A stretch of 64,000 bases of DNA from Mermis nigrescens (Eukaryota > Nematoda > Enoplea > Mermithida > Mermithidae): NCBI GenBank assembly GCA_036768485.1, contig JAVLUZ010000768.1, positions 1-64,000 of the forward strand, written 5' to 3'. The notes under the pieces are model-generated. The model had not been told where the DNA came from. It worked only from the letters and a program-made list of their open reading frames with translations, and did no database searches. How positions within the stretch are numbered: position 1 is the stretch's first letter; each line of letters begins with the position of its first letter. Made by a program: the position numbers and the translations under genes. Below are positions 1-9,665 of the stretch, in pieces.

Positions 1-320
1 AAGTCCCTCTAGATTTTTTAACCGTCTACCTTTTGAAACCAATCAGACTGCATAGAATGTAAAAGTGAGTTAGATATGCTCGGCCACACGAAAACTGTAA
101 AAAACCGTCTAGTTTACACTCCTTTTCAACAACCAATGAGTGTAAAGAAATTTTAAGACCAGATTTGAAACCTACTAATTAGGGAAAACATTTTTAAAAA
201 AAATTGGCCCTCCGCAAATTATTTGAATTTTCGGTGTAAACTTTACACACTCACGACGCGCTCGGTATTGAGTGTAAACAAGAAAAAAATGTGGGCACTA
301 AGTTTTTTATTATCTATCTT
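1..320. repeat. GTGTAAA-rich dispersed repeat
   Basis: No gene is seen. The stretch carries several GTGTAAA or TTTACAC words (about 114, 138, 233-246 and 269). The same words recur in similar surroundings at 21.3-24.5 kb, so this is one copy of a diverged non-coding repeat family. Confidence 0.5.
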
Positions 321-367
321 TTAAAAAAACCGCACCTCTCAGATGTGTGCCGTTATAGCTGTGAGGG

Positions 368-440
368 TGGGGGGACATATGTTGGTGGTAACCAAGTATA
401 TTATAGGTACGCGCTGACGCGCTACCTATGATTAGGCTTT
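368..440. repeat. Dispersed repeat with GCGCTGACGCGCTA core
   Basis: The block reads ACATATGTTGG, then AGTATATTATAG, then GCGCTGACGCGCTACCTATG. Related blocks are at about 23145-23195 and 24848-24915. The core is a near palindrome. Confidence 0.55.
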
Positions 441-1040
441 CTAAATTGCAATGCACAAATCGAACTATATTCTGCGGCTTCTGAAAAAGAAGTTGTAAAA
501 CATTTATTGCTGATTCACTCAGAAAAGAGCTTACGAAGAAACTTCGATGCATATAAAACATTGGATTTGTCGATAATCAATTTGGCAATTTATGACGATA
601 TATAGCCAATATTTGATAATAATTAAGAAATGAATAATGTAATTCGCTCCTTATTTCTTATATTATGGTCTATAGTTGAATTTTCGTCTGCTTTTTATCT
701 TGTTTTTGTGCTTTACCCAAATGTGCCTGCTGTTATTATGCACTGTTGTCCTGATTTATATACTCGTAATTCTTATTGTCCTTCTTATTATTCTTACCTG
801 CCCTATACGTTTTAGTGCTAGATGTTGTTTATGCGCGTGTTTAGTGCTTGTCAGGATTAGCGCCTTTGCTGCGGTAACTAAATTCGGTTGTACTTAAAGT
901 TAGCAATCCGCAAGAGTTGTCCTTTTTTACTTTAAATTGGACACTTACGTTTGGATAAAACACCGCACGTGTTTTTCTTCGATTTTTGCATTGCATTCAG
1001 AAAAACTAATTCTTTCAGCATATACTGATTTTTTGCATGC
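441..1040. other. Gene-free stretch
   Basis: AT-rich sequence with T-rich open frames at 630-897 that read as low-complexity hydrophobic residues. No splice-bounded exon, RNA gene or known domain is seen. Confidence 0.4.
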
Positions 1041-1260
1041 ATCGGTGACTTTTTCCTAGTTCCATCTTTTATATGCTCAGTAGTGCGTGTTTTGAAGTAT
1101 TTTCGTCCTTCTTGTTCCATCGGAGCTTCTTTTTGCTAGTACTTAATATCCAAATCGCAAGCTGTAGTAGTAGTTGTTCTTTAAATGTATGAGTAGCGCT
1201 GAATAAAGGTCTTCTAATTTCTATTGGGACAGTAGGCATTGTGAATATATCCAAATTTCG
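1040..1260. repeat. Dispersed repeat family R4, copy 1
   Basis: Shares the ordered words GGTGACTTTT, CGTCC, CTTGTTCCATC and a short AGTA/CAATA-CC block with 11725-11990 and 21675-21960. The three copies are clearly related but diverged and have no coding signal. Confidence 0.6.
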
Positions 1261-1770
1261 AGTATTGGTTAATTATGAATAGTGTTAAGAATATTTGTAA
1301 GATTAGAGTTTTCTTTAAAAGATTAAAATATCATAATATACTATAAAAATAGTTATAAATAATAATGCAATAAAACTCTAGCAAGAGACTGCCAGTAAAT
1401 TTATTTTGGAGCTTGTTTTTAAACTCTTCCAGAAAATGTAAAAAATAACAGTAATTTCGAAAAAACATCGAATCAGAAAACAATCTTTTTAAAAATCTAA
1501 TTGCCCTAGAATCAAACCGTCATTCAGATATGATAAAAGCATGCAAAATGCATTATCTTTATCTTTGATCGAAACCTTGTGTAAACAACATGCAAAAACG
1601 TACTACTATAATCTGCGCTGATATACAGGGTGGCCCATAAAAAGGCTACATTATTTAATACGGCATAACTTTGGCTGATGTGATCGTAAAACTTTAAGAC
1701 CAGCTGCATTAGATAGGTGAACATCTCCTTGTGTTTACCACACTAAAAATTCTGGCCAGCTGCCAGCGGT
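1261..1770. other. Gene-free stretch with a possible transposon end
   Basis: Nothing coding is recognised. The words ACAGGGTGGCCCATAAAAA at about 1626-1644 resemble terminal sequence often seen at invertebrate DNA transposon ends. No partner end was found nearby, so this remains a hint. Confidence 0.3.
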
Positions 1771-1790
1771 TAATAATAATAAAAAAAAAA

Positions 1791-1850
<60 letters not shown>

Positions 1851-1946
1851 ATTAGTAATAATAATGATAATCATAATAATAATAACAATAATAATAATAA
1901 TAATAATAATAATAGTAATAATGATGATAATCATAATAATAATAAC

Positions 1947-2015
<69 letters not shown>

Positions 2016-2043
2016 AATAATAATAGTAATAATAATGATAATC

Positions 2044-2118
<75 letters not shown>

Positions 2119-2172
2119 ATAATAATAATTGTAATTATAATTGTAATTATAATTGTAATAATAATGATTATC

Positions 2173-2253
<81 letters not shown>

Positions 2254-2265
2254 ATTATTATTAAC
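1771..2265. repeat. (AAT)n microsatellite that switches to (ATT)n
   Basis: About 400 bases of AAT/ATA trinucleotide with GAT and CAT interruptions, then at about 2178 the same strand changes to ATT for about 85 bases. The switch makes a long inverted repeat that could fold back. The long Asn and Ile frames on both strands come from the triplet repeat and are not proteins. Confidence 0.95.
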
Positions 2266-2730
2266 TAATCAATGTCCTTTGCAGCCGAAATACTTGCCAA
2301 CAAAGTTGTCACAGCTCGTAATAAACCGAGGCTGTTTAAAAGCATGTGATATTAAAAATCAGGTTTTTAGTTTTAAGCTTCGTTAGCCTTTGTCCAAAAA
2401 ATCTGAAGACCCTTCTGCTGACGCATTAGGTAAACAATATTTTTTGAAACGAACTCTTTACTTCCTGGTCATTTTGCTTCTAACAAAAAGTAAATGACTT
2501 TGCGTGTGGGCATCTAAGCTCTCAATAAAGTGGAACTGGATTTTTAGAAAAAGAAAACGTGGTCTAAATTTCACAAGCGAATAAATGAATTTAATTATAA
2601 AAGCCGGACATCTAGTTTTTAAAGTAAAGAGTTCTTAGTTGAATAACGTGACTTTACTAATTACTTAATGTAAATTTGCGAATCACTGTTTTTTTCTCGG
2701 TCAAAATCGTTCAATTTCGGTCTAAAACTT
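2266..2730. other. Gene-free stretch upstream of PAN-like gene
   Basis: AT-rich, no recognised repeat or exon. It is the presumptive 5' flank of the gene that begins at 2821. Confidence 0.4.
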
Positions 2731-2733
2731 AAG

Positions 2734-2740
2734 TATATAA
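2734..2740 (+). promoter_or_regulatory. Candidate TATA box
   Basis: TATATAA lies 87 bases before the start codon at 2821. With usual spacing, transcription would start near 2765. That would leave out-of-frame ATGs at 2751 and 2763 outside or at the very edge of the mRNA. This is inference from position and sequence only. Confidence 0.4.
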
Positions 2741-2820
2741 TCGAAGAAAAATGCCTGCCTCCATGTCGTTATTATTCGGACGCTTGCTTGTTCTGATTAC
2801 TTTGTCAAAGTCTCAAAAAG

Positions 2821-2880
2821 ATGTCTCAAATTCGTTTCTTTTCCATCGCTGTTATTTTGGTTGCAGTCTATGGCATCGAG
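2821..2880 (+). CDS. Signal-peptide exon of a PAN/Apple-like secreted protein (exon 1)
   Basis: The exon starts at an ATG preceded by AAAAAG. It encodes 20 residues beginning MSQIRFFSIAVILVAV, a short basic start followed by a hydrophobic core, as expected of a secretion signal. It ends in GAG directly before the donor GTAAGAAT, so the intron is phase 0. The best downstream partner is the exon at 8801, whose acceptor is also phase 0 and whose product, a small cysteine-rich domain, needs a signal peptide. The inferred intron is 5.9 kb and holds a 2.95-kb hAT-like transposon. The pairing rests on phase, strand and product logic; extra exons in between cannot be excluded. Confidence 0.6.
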
Positions 2881-3316
2881 GTAAGAATCTACGCCATCAA
2901 CTTCATGCATGATTTGATCCTAACAGGGCAATCATTATTAAACATTGGAACTCCAAATTACACGTCTTATTATTCTGCAGCTGAAATGTATTGACCGATA
3001 CATACTTTTTAAAATTTGATGTTTTAAATGAGGACTTTGTTTAGTCGAGGTCATGGAGTCCCGAACAGTAAAAGATAACCTGAAATTTAAATTTGATTTT
3101 TCACGATGTAGTATTTGCACAGTGCATGAGGAGATTAAATCAAAATCCTATCAACTCTATTCACTAGAGTGGGAAGTAATATGAGCTTAATCCGTGCTTT
3201 AAAAGATGCTCTCAGGCTGCATTGGACGCGTGCTATCAGTTTGGATTCAAATGTATTCAATGCTACACTATTATTTCTGTATATTATTCATTTGATTTAG
3301 TTTCGAGGAGTGTGAC

Positions 3317-3552
3317 CATAGTTGGGCGGAACTAAAGTTCTGGGAGTGCAAGATTTTTTCAAAAGGTAAAAAATTACCCTTAAAATGGTGATTTGGCTAA
3401 ATAACACAATTTTTTAACGTTTCTCATCGTAAACTGTCCATTGACATCAAGAAATTGCGAAAAAAACAAAAAAAAATTTCCAAAAATTGAACTTTAGGGA
3501 GGGTATTTTGGTTTCTGGGGGAGGGTGCATACCCCTAAACCCCTCACGCCCA
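3317..3552 (+). mobile_element. hAT-like MITE, family M1
   Basis: Begins CATAGTTGGGCGG and ends in CTCACGCCCA. It is flanked by AGTGTGAC on the left and GGTGTGAC on the right, an 8-bp target duplication with one mismatch. Inside is the family core, with GTTTCTCATCG, CCATTGACATCAA and TTTGGTTTCTGGGGG words. It is non-coding and lies in the presumed intron. Confidence 0.75.
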
Positions 3553-3699
3553 GGTGTGACTAACTTATGTTTATGGTTTGTACCGAGCCCACCAAACCAT
3601 TTGAAAAGTTTGCGTAGCAAAAGTATACAACTTTTGTTTAGGCATGCATCACTGCCTATTTAAGATTGCATTTTAGACGTACAGCATGACCTGCCTGAG

Positions 3700-3965
3700 A
3701 GGCAGCCTACTTGGCATGATAAGTCCAGACATTCATGTGCCTGTTAGGGTTCTAAACAACAGAACGTGAAAATGAGAAATTTTTTTGGGGAAAATGTGGC
3801 AAAAGGAAGGCCGAAAAATGATGAAAATTTCAAATTTTCTTCAATGTGCATTAAATTGACCAAAAACTGTGTAATAATGTAGTTTAAGACTATTTTAGCG
3901 CTTAGTCCAGTCTTAATGTCATTTTTGGTTAAAAATCTCAATTCTTAACTACCCAAACCGGTTGA
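3700..3965. repeat. Dispersed repeat family R3, copy 1
   Basis: Contains AATTTTCTTCAA, AACTGTGTAATAA, ATTTTAGCG, AATGTCATTTT and AAAAATCTCAATTCTT in the same order as copies at 7015-7235, 20985-21200 (reversed) and throughout the 5S array. The reverse strand gives short frames with a shared Asn-Asp-Ile-Lys-Thr-Gly pattern. These are most likely repeat shadows. Confidence 0.7.
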
Positions 3966-4067
3966 TCACCCAGGTCAAGCTTGCTGTGCAGCTATGGACA
4001 GACATGCAAGTGGGGGAGGGGGATAAGGGTTGGGGGTTGAGGGGTCCTGACTAGTGATGTAAAAGAT

Positions 4068-4240
4068 CATCTGGATCTGATCTTTTTATCCAGATTCAGA
4101 TCCAGATCCAGATCATCTGGATCTGGATCTGGTTATTTTCTGATCTGGTTATCTGATCTGGATCTGGATCTGCCAGAAAATCAGAACCCGATCTTTATCT
4201 GGATCTGGATCTGTTTAGCCAACTAATATCTGGTTAAAAA
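4068..4240. repeat. GGATCT hexamer array, left subterminal
   Basis: Imperfect tandem GATCTG/GGATCT units next to the left terminal repeat. The matching array at 6820-6985 sits next to the right terminal repeat. Repeated subterminal motifs are typical transposase-binding regions in hAT elements, which is inference here. Confidence 0.8.
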
Positions 4241-4344
4241 GATCAGAAAGTTATTTTTGCACGATGGTATTCTTTCTGTTTTACAATTTACTCTAGGTAG
4301 GTTATCTAATCAGTTGTAGCCTAACATGCACGGATTGTGTGACA

Positions 4345-4720
4345 ACAGCCCCACTAGTCCCAACAGCCCCACCGTCCCAACAGCCCCACCATCCCAACAG
4401 CCCCACCATCCCAACAGCCCCACCAGAATCCCAACAGTCCCACCCGTCCCAACAGCCTCGCCAGTCCCAACAGCCCCACCGTCCCAACAGCCCCACCAAT
4501 AATACCAATAGCCACACCAATCCCAACAGCCTCACCAATCCCAACAGCCCCACCAATCCCAACAGCCCTAGCAATCCCAACAGTCTCACCGTTCCAACAG
4601 CCCAACCGTCCTAACAACCCCACCAATAATCCCAACAGCATCACCAGTCCCAAGAGCCCCACCAATGCCTAGCAATTCCACCGTTCCAGCAGTCCTACCC
4701 TTCCAACAGTCGAACTGTCC
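4345..4720. repeat. 17-bp minisatellite, C-rich strand
   Basis: About twenty copies of a unit like CCCAACAGCCCCACCRT, decaying towards the right. Six-frame reading gives Pro/Ser/Asn or Gly/Leu frames that are artefacts of the repeat. Confidence 0.95.
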
Positions 4721-4859
4721 TAAGCACACGAGTTTAACCCCTAACCCGAAATTCTGGAAATCCCCCAAATTATGTTAGACCCCAGAATTCTATTTTTAGC
4801 ACATTTCTCGGTCACCTTAATCCACCAGACCCACAGAATTTGTTCGCTTCAATAATCAT

Positions 4860-4990
4860 AGATGCACAGAACGACCGGTCTGCAGAACAAGTTTTGAGCC
4901 AAAAATTGACCTCAAAACTGGTATGAATGTTAAAATAGCATTATAAACTGCACTAATCCACATTTTCTGGCTATTTTAAATCAGATTAGC
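4860..4990. repeat. R3 fragment, reversed
   Basis: Holds GAGCCAAAAATTGACCTC, AAAACTGGTAT and TTAAAATAGCATTA, the reverse complement of the 3' part of R3, nested inside the hAT-like element. Confidence 0.55.
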
Positions 4991-5332
4991 GTGAAAGTTT
5001 TGATTTTCCCTTTATTTTAACACTTGTATTTCCTTTTTTCACTAGGACATTTTTCATTTTTTTCTGGCATTGTAGAGTAGACCATAATGGGCAGGGATCG
5101 AATCTTGCGAGATGACTCGAATGAGGCAAAATCCCGGAATGTGCACAAATGCTGAAGCTTCAATTCTGACAGGTCTACCAGTTTCATAGGTAGATTTATT
5201 CTGGAAATGTAAACCTGCACACTCGTTAATGGTCTTGATGAAATAACAGATTCGGAAAATAGTCAAAAAATATCTTTTATAAAAAATTAATTTTGCCCGA
5301 TTTTATTATATCGTATAATAGCGATTGCTGTA

Positions 5333-5575
5333 ATGGTGAGGCTGCTGGGATTACTATTGAGGCTGCTGGGACGGTGGGGCTATCGGAACGATGGGGCTGT
5401 TGGGATTGGTGGGTCTGTTGGGATCGATGGGGCTGTTGGGATTATTGGTGGGGCTGTTGGAACGGTGGGGCTGTTGGGGCTGGTGGGGCTGTTGGGATTT
5501 TTGGTGAGGCTGTTGAAACGGTGGGGCTGTTGGGACGGTGGGGCTGTTGGGACTGGTGGGGCTGTTGAGACATTG
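5333..5575. repeat. 17-bp minisatellite, G-rich strand (inverted partner)
   Basis: Copies of GGTGGGGCTGTTGGG-type units, the reverse complement of the array at 4345-4720. The two arrays lie about 600 bases apart in head-to-head orientation and could pair as a long stem. Confidence 0.95.
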
Positions 5576-5640
5576 CCCATGCACGCAGGGCTGACGGAGG
5601 AGTCTGCTGGGGGTTTGGACACCCCCAGATCTGTGCTGAC

Positions 5641-5900
5641 CACATGTGGGCGTGGGGGGTTGATGGGGTATGCACCCCCACCAGAAGTTGAAATACCCCC
5701 CCAGAAATCCAAATACCCCCCGAAATTCAGATTTTGAAATTTTTTTTTGCTTTTTTGGCGATTTTTTGATGCCATGGATAGTGCTCGATGAGAAACGTCG
5801 AAAAATTGTGTTGTTTTCGCCTTGCGACCACTTTTAAGACCATTTTTTGCCCTTTGAAAATTTTTTTACCCCCCCAGAATTTTGGTGCTGCCCACCTATG
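5641..5900 (-). mobile_element. hAT-like MITE, family M1, nested
   Basis: Begins CACATGTGGGCG and ends GCTGCCCACCTATG. The flanks are GTGCTGAC (5633-5640) and ATGCTGAC (5901-5908), 7 of 8 matching. It is inverted relative to the copy at 25131 and inserted inside the larger element 4052-7005. Confidence 0.8.
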
Positions 5901-6819
5901 ATGCTGACCCTCCAGAATGGCTAAAAAGTGCCGCTGACCCCCATAAATTTTTTTGTTTCAGAAAAATTTTTGAAGCTCTGCAGAAAAGTAACTTAAATGA
6001 TAAAAATGTATTGAAGGTTGTTTTTTTCACATAAATTATCATCAGAATTGACCTTTGAGAGACTTTTTTTGCCTAAAAGTGGGGAAATTTTGATTTTTTT
6101 CGAAAAATTTTTGTTGAAAAAGTGTTTTTCAATGGATGCGCGACATCGAGAAACGTCTAAAATTAATGTTTTTAATGCCCATGGGCCATTTTTATCGCTT
6201 TTTTGATGTTTGAGAAAAATTTGATTTTGACCCCCCCAGAATTTCTATGCTGTACATATATAGTTTTAATTGGTGTACCTGTCATTTTTCATGGATTTTA
6301 ACAGCGTTTTTCTTTGTTGAATTGAAATTAAGCAGGTTTCTTCATAGTATTGCATTTTGCGTTGTTAGGTATATAATGTATCGCTTGTGTTTTTTGACAG
6401 TGATATCCTTCTAAAATAATACACATTTCCTTTCTTACAAGCGATCAAAAGAAGCATTTGATTCTCCTGTTTGACCACAATGTTGCCAAATTCCAGACAT
6501 CTCACGTTCCTGTGAATATTTATTGCCGTTTTGTTTACAAAGTTGTCAATTAAACCTGTTGTAATAATTTTTACATTTTTCATGCCTCGATTTCAAGCCC
6601 ACTGGTAAAAGTCTAAACTTGTGAGATTTTCCTTTTTAGACAATTTTCACTGATATCATTGTTATGTAAAAGCTCTAAAATGCAAATTTCCCTTGGCGCT
6701 GCCCCAGACTCTCTGGGGGCTGTTATATTAGTCCTGCCATCAAAGACCCCCCAATCCATGTGGGCTTGGGCGCTTTTGCGCCCTCCTTTTTAGCAATACA
6801 AATTGCTGCACAAAAAATA

Positions 6820-6985
6820 TTTTTATCTGGATCTGGATCTGTATCTGGATCTTTTTAAATTTTGATCTGGCAAAACGATCTGGATCTGCATCTGGTTATT
6901 TTCTGATCTGGTTATCTGATCTGGATCTGGATCTGCCAGAAAATCTGCACCCGATCTTTATCTGGATCTGGATCTGGGTAAAATT
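6820..6985. repeat. GGATCT hexamer array, right subterminal
   Basis: Partner of the array at 4068-4240. Includes two runs of CTGGATCTGG-type units separated by TTTTTAAATTTTGATC, adjacent to the right terminal inverted repeat. Confidence 0.8.
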
Positions 6986-7013
6986 CTGGATCTTTTACAT
7001 CACTAGTCCTGAC

Positions 7014-7235
7014 CCCCCTCAAAAATAAAAAAATGGAAGTTTTCTCGGGATAATTAGGCAAATTGAATACAAAAACGAATGAAAATTGAAAATTTTCTTC
7101 AAAAAGTGCTTTAAATTCATTGAAAACTGTGTAATAACAAAGTTTTAACACTATTTTAGCGTTTATACCAGTTTTTGAGGTCATTTCGGCCCAAAAAAGT
7201 TCAATTCTCGACCCCGTTTACCAGATCGGCCATGC
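7014..7235. repeat. R3 copy 2, split by the hAT-like element
   Basis: Carries the R3 order of motifs (TTTTCTTCAAAAAGTGC, AACTGTGTAATAA, ATTTTAGCG, GAGGTCATTT). The beginning of this copy appears to be at about 3985-4043, on the other side of the hAT insertion. Confidence 0.65.
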
Positions 7236-8800
7236 TATTCATCCACGCCTATGGACCAGTCTGATGGAGAATTGGTACGGTGGTCGTCTAAATTTTTTTG
7301 TAACTTAAATGAACAATAATACTGGCAAGCTAACGTTCTTCGTTCTTATGATTACCTTTATTTTTTATACTCTTATTTTTCTGTTCAGCATCAGCCATAA
7401 ATTTATTGAATTCTTATCTTAGACTTTGAAAAAGATTTTTACGCGTATTAAACTACCTTCTTAAAGTTTTCAACGATGTCTATTGTTTTGAGTGAATTGA
7501 TAGAGTGAAAATTTTTTTGATAGTTCTAATAAAATTTTGAAACTTAGATACATAAAATAAGAAAAGGATCACACTAGAACATTTATCTTTTATAACATGA
7601 AGAAATCGTTCTAAACGTTTAAATTTATTTATTTTTCTAAGCTTCAAGAAACTGAAGAAAACTATGCACGAATTAACAATTTCTCGCCTTTTGCTCGTGC
7701 TGTGCACATAAATGAACAGGCGTTTACGCTCAATATGAAGATTTTATAAATTAGTATGGAAAAATCTACTTGTCTACAAAAAAGGAAGTTAGTTTGGTTG
7801 TCAAGTTAGCTTTAGCTAACTCAGAAATTATTTATTTTTCAAAGCCTAATTTATTTACAGAATTCTTAAAATTTCCCGTTATGTGACGAATTCGTTGTAT
7901 AATTTATTTTATTTCAAATAAGCGAATGGCGAAAAAATTCCCTTTTATTTGTGAGCTAGGAGAAACCGGAAAATTGAGTATGAAAAATATTAATTATCCA
8001 CCTATTGACTCGCCTTTTAGAGTGAAGGACTAGTCTCTTATTGCGTACGCCATGTTTCAAAAAGCATACAAATTATGATTTGTTTGGTTTTTCCTAAATA
8101 TATTCTGTTTTTTTTTTGTTGCAAAATTACCACTTACATGCATTCATTTGAAATCTGAAGAAATCACGCTTGTCTGTTTCACGAAACCTTGTGCATGGAT
8201 CACAATTTTCAAATCAATATGAATTGATTGCATGGGTGATTTAAACTGAAGCAGCAAACACGATACCGTGCAAAGCAATTGATAAACATATGAAGTTTCA
8301 CTATGCAAAATTTTATCACTGTAAGCTGCGTAAAAAGCAGTTTTGTAGCTGATTTCTGGATCGCAGAAAATTGAATTTAATGCACAAGCTTTCGTGATAT
8401 AGACAATAATTAATCACGCAAGATGGACATCAAAAAATATTGTTTTCTTCTTTATTCTTGCTTGTGATGAGACAAAACTAAGCTTTTGATATACTGAACC
8501 CTAGCGGATATCATGGTCAGCGAAAAATATACCTATAATGTAGATGTCATAAAATCATATCAAGATTTGGCTGAGGCCTAAGCTCGAATATAAATCTATA
8601 ATGGCTAGTTTTTAGTAACAAATGAGATAATGAGATTTAAAACTAACTGGTATTTCAGAGTTCCAAGTACATTTTTTCCCTGAATAATGACTCTTGGATG
8701 GCATAGCGGTGTCAAAGTTCTGACAACATTCAATGTCACAGTTTTTAACATTATACTAGCGTCTTGGTGACAACATTATCAGGAAATAGGTATTTTATAG
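7236..8800. other. Intronic, no feature recognised
   Basis: AT-rich sequence between the transposon-rich part and the second PAN exon. I see no repeat shared with the rest of the window and no additional exon with credible borders. Confidence 0.4.
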
Positions 8801-9046
8801 ATTATGGCATGGAACGATGGCACCAATGGGTTGGTTTCGTGGGATAACAATTGTGATTTCAATGGGTATGACATAGATCACGTGCCAAGTACTGGAGAGC
8901 AATGTGGCGGCGTTTGCATCGCCAACGGGGGATGCAACCACTTCACCCACAGCAACGGAATGTGTCACCTTAAAAATCATCCATCCGGTTTTGTTGCCCA
9001 ATCTTCGCCCGGAGCGACATGTGGTTTTGTCAAAAGTCGTGTCTAA
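8801..9046 (+). CDS. PAN/Apple-like cysteine-rich exon of a secreted protein (exon 2)
   Basis: The exon starts after the acceptor TATTTTATAG in phase 0 and ends at TAA. It encodes 81 residues with six cysteines in the order NC, QCGG, VCI, GCN, MCH and TC, plus CDFxGxD and GGVCxANGGCNHFTH motifs. Cysteine spacing and the CNHFTH-type block resemble PAN/Apple domains, which bind proteins or sugars outside cells. With exon 1 the product would be about 101 residues: signal peptide plus a single domain. The second copy at 26996-27241 differs at five of 80 residues while the flanking intron does not align, which argues for selection on the protein. The PAN label is by motif recognition only. A weak AATAAT lies about 45 bases after the stop, but no good polyadenylation signal is seen. 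Confidence 0.75.
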   Translation: MMAWNDGTNGLVSWDNNCDFNGYDIDHVPSTGEQCGGVCIANGGCNHFTHSNGMCHLKNHPSGFVAQSSPGATCGFVKSRV

Positions 9047-9590
9047 ATGAGAGAAGAACGCGTCATAATTATTTAAATTCTGGATGCTAAATAATGATCT
9101 ATATCAGCAGTTTTTTCAAACAACTCATACATAGGTATCAGTAACTTTTATGCAGTGCATGTACTTGTGAGAATCAGACACCTCTTTAAGCATGTAATAT
9201 TTAAAAATAAACAAATCAGGTGCACAACTCGCATAAAGTTTACATCCTCCCATTAGCTCGTCTCTTAGCCCTAGCACTACTTTTTTGGGTAAAAATTATC
9301 CCCATTATGATTCTTTATCAAAGAGGTTCTTCATAGTGTTAGTTATGAATGAATATAGTACGTACAAGAGCAAACAATGGTTTTACATCATAATAGTACG
9401 GAAAAATCTGATATGAGCCTAAAAACATGGAAATTTGGCAAAAATGTGCTACATATGCTTCATTACTAGTTGGGGTGAATTCTACTACACACCCACAGAA
9501 TAAATGAAAACCTATCTTATTTTATTTGTTTCATGTCTTGCAGCTGTTGAAAGTATTCCCAGCTACTGTATGTAGCTCTAGCTTCAATTT
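9047..9590. other. Gene-free stretch
   Basis: 3' flank of the PAN-like gene. AT-rich, with no recognised feature. Confidence 0.4.
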
Positions 9591-9594
9591 CATA

Positions 9595-9665
9595 AAAAAC
9601 CCAATAAAACCCAAAAAAACCAAAAAAACCCAGGAAAAACCCACAAAAAACCCAAAAACACAAAA
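9595..9665. repeat. CCCAAAAA low-complexity tract
   Basis: A run of ACCCAAAAAA-type units about 70 bases long. Confidence 0.8.

Larger units (their letters stand above)
4052..7005. mobile_element. Non-autonomous hAT-like transposon, 2.95 kb
   Basis: Both ends carry the inverted repeat TAGTGATGTAAAAGATC. The element is flanked by the perfect 8-bp duplication GTCCTGAC (4044-4051 and 7006-7013), the signature of hAT transposition. No transposase frame is visible. From each end inward it holds arrays of the hexamer GGATCT (about 4068-4240 and 6820-6985), then two minisatellites in opposite orientation. It also holds an R3 fragment and a nested MITE (5641-5900). It is inserted into another repeat, whose halves are at 3985-4043 and 7014-7235. 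Confidence 0.85.

Noticed and set aside
1731..2177. Asn-rich frame resembling a prion-like protein
   Set aside because: Pure trinucleotide repeat without an exon context.
4302..4665. Gly/Leu-rich and Pro/Ser-rich frames
   Set aside because: They arise from the 17-bp minisatellite in all six frames.
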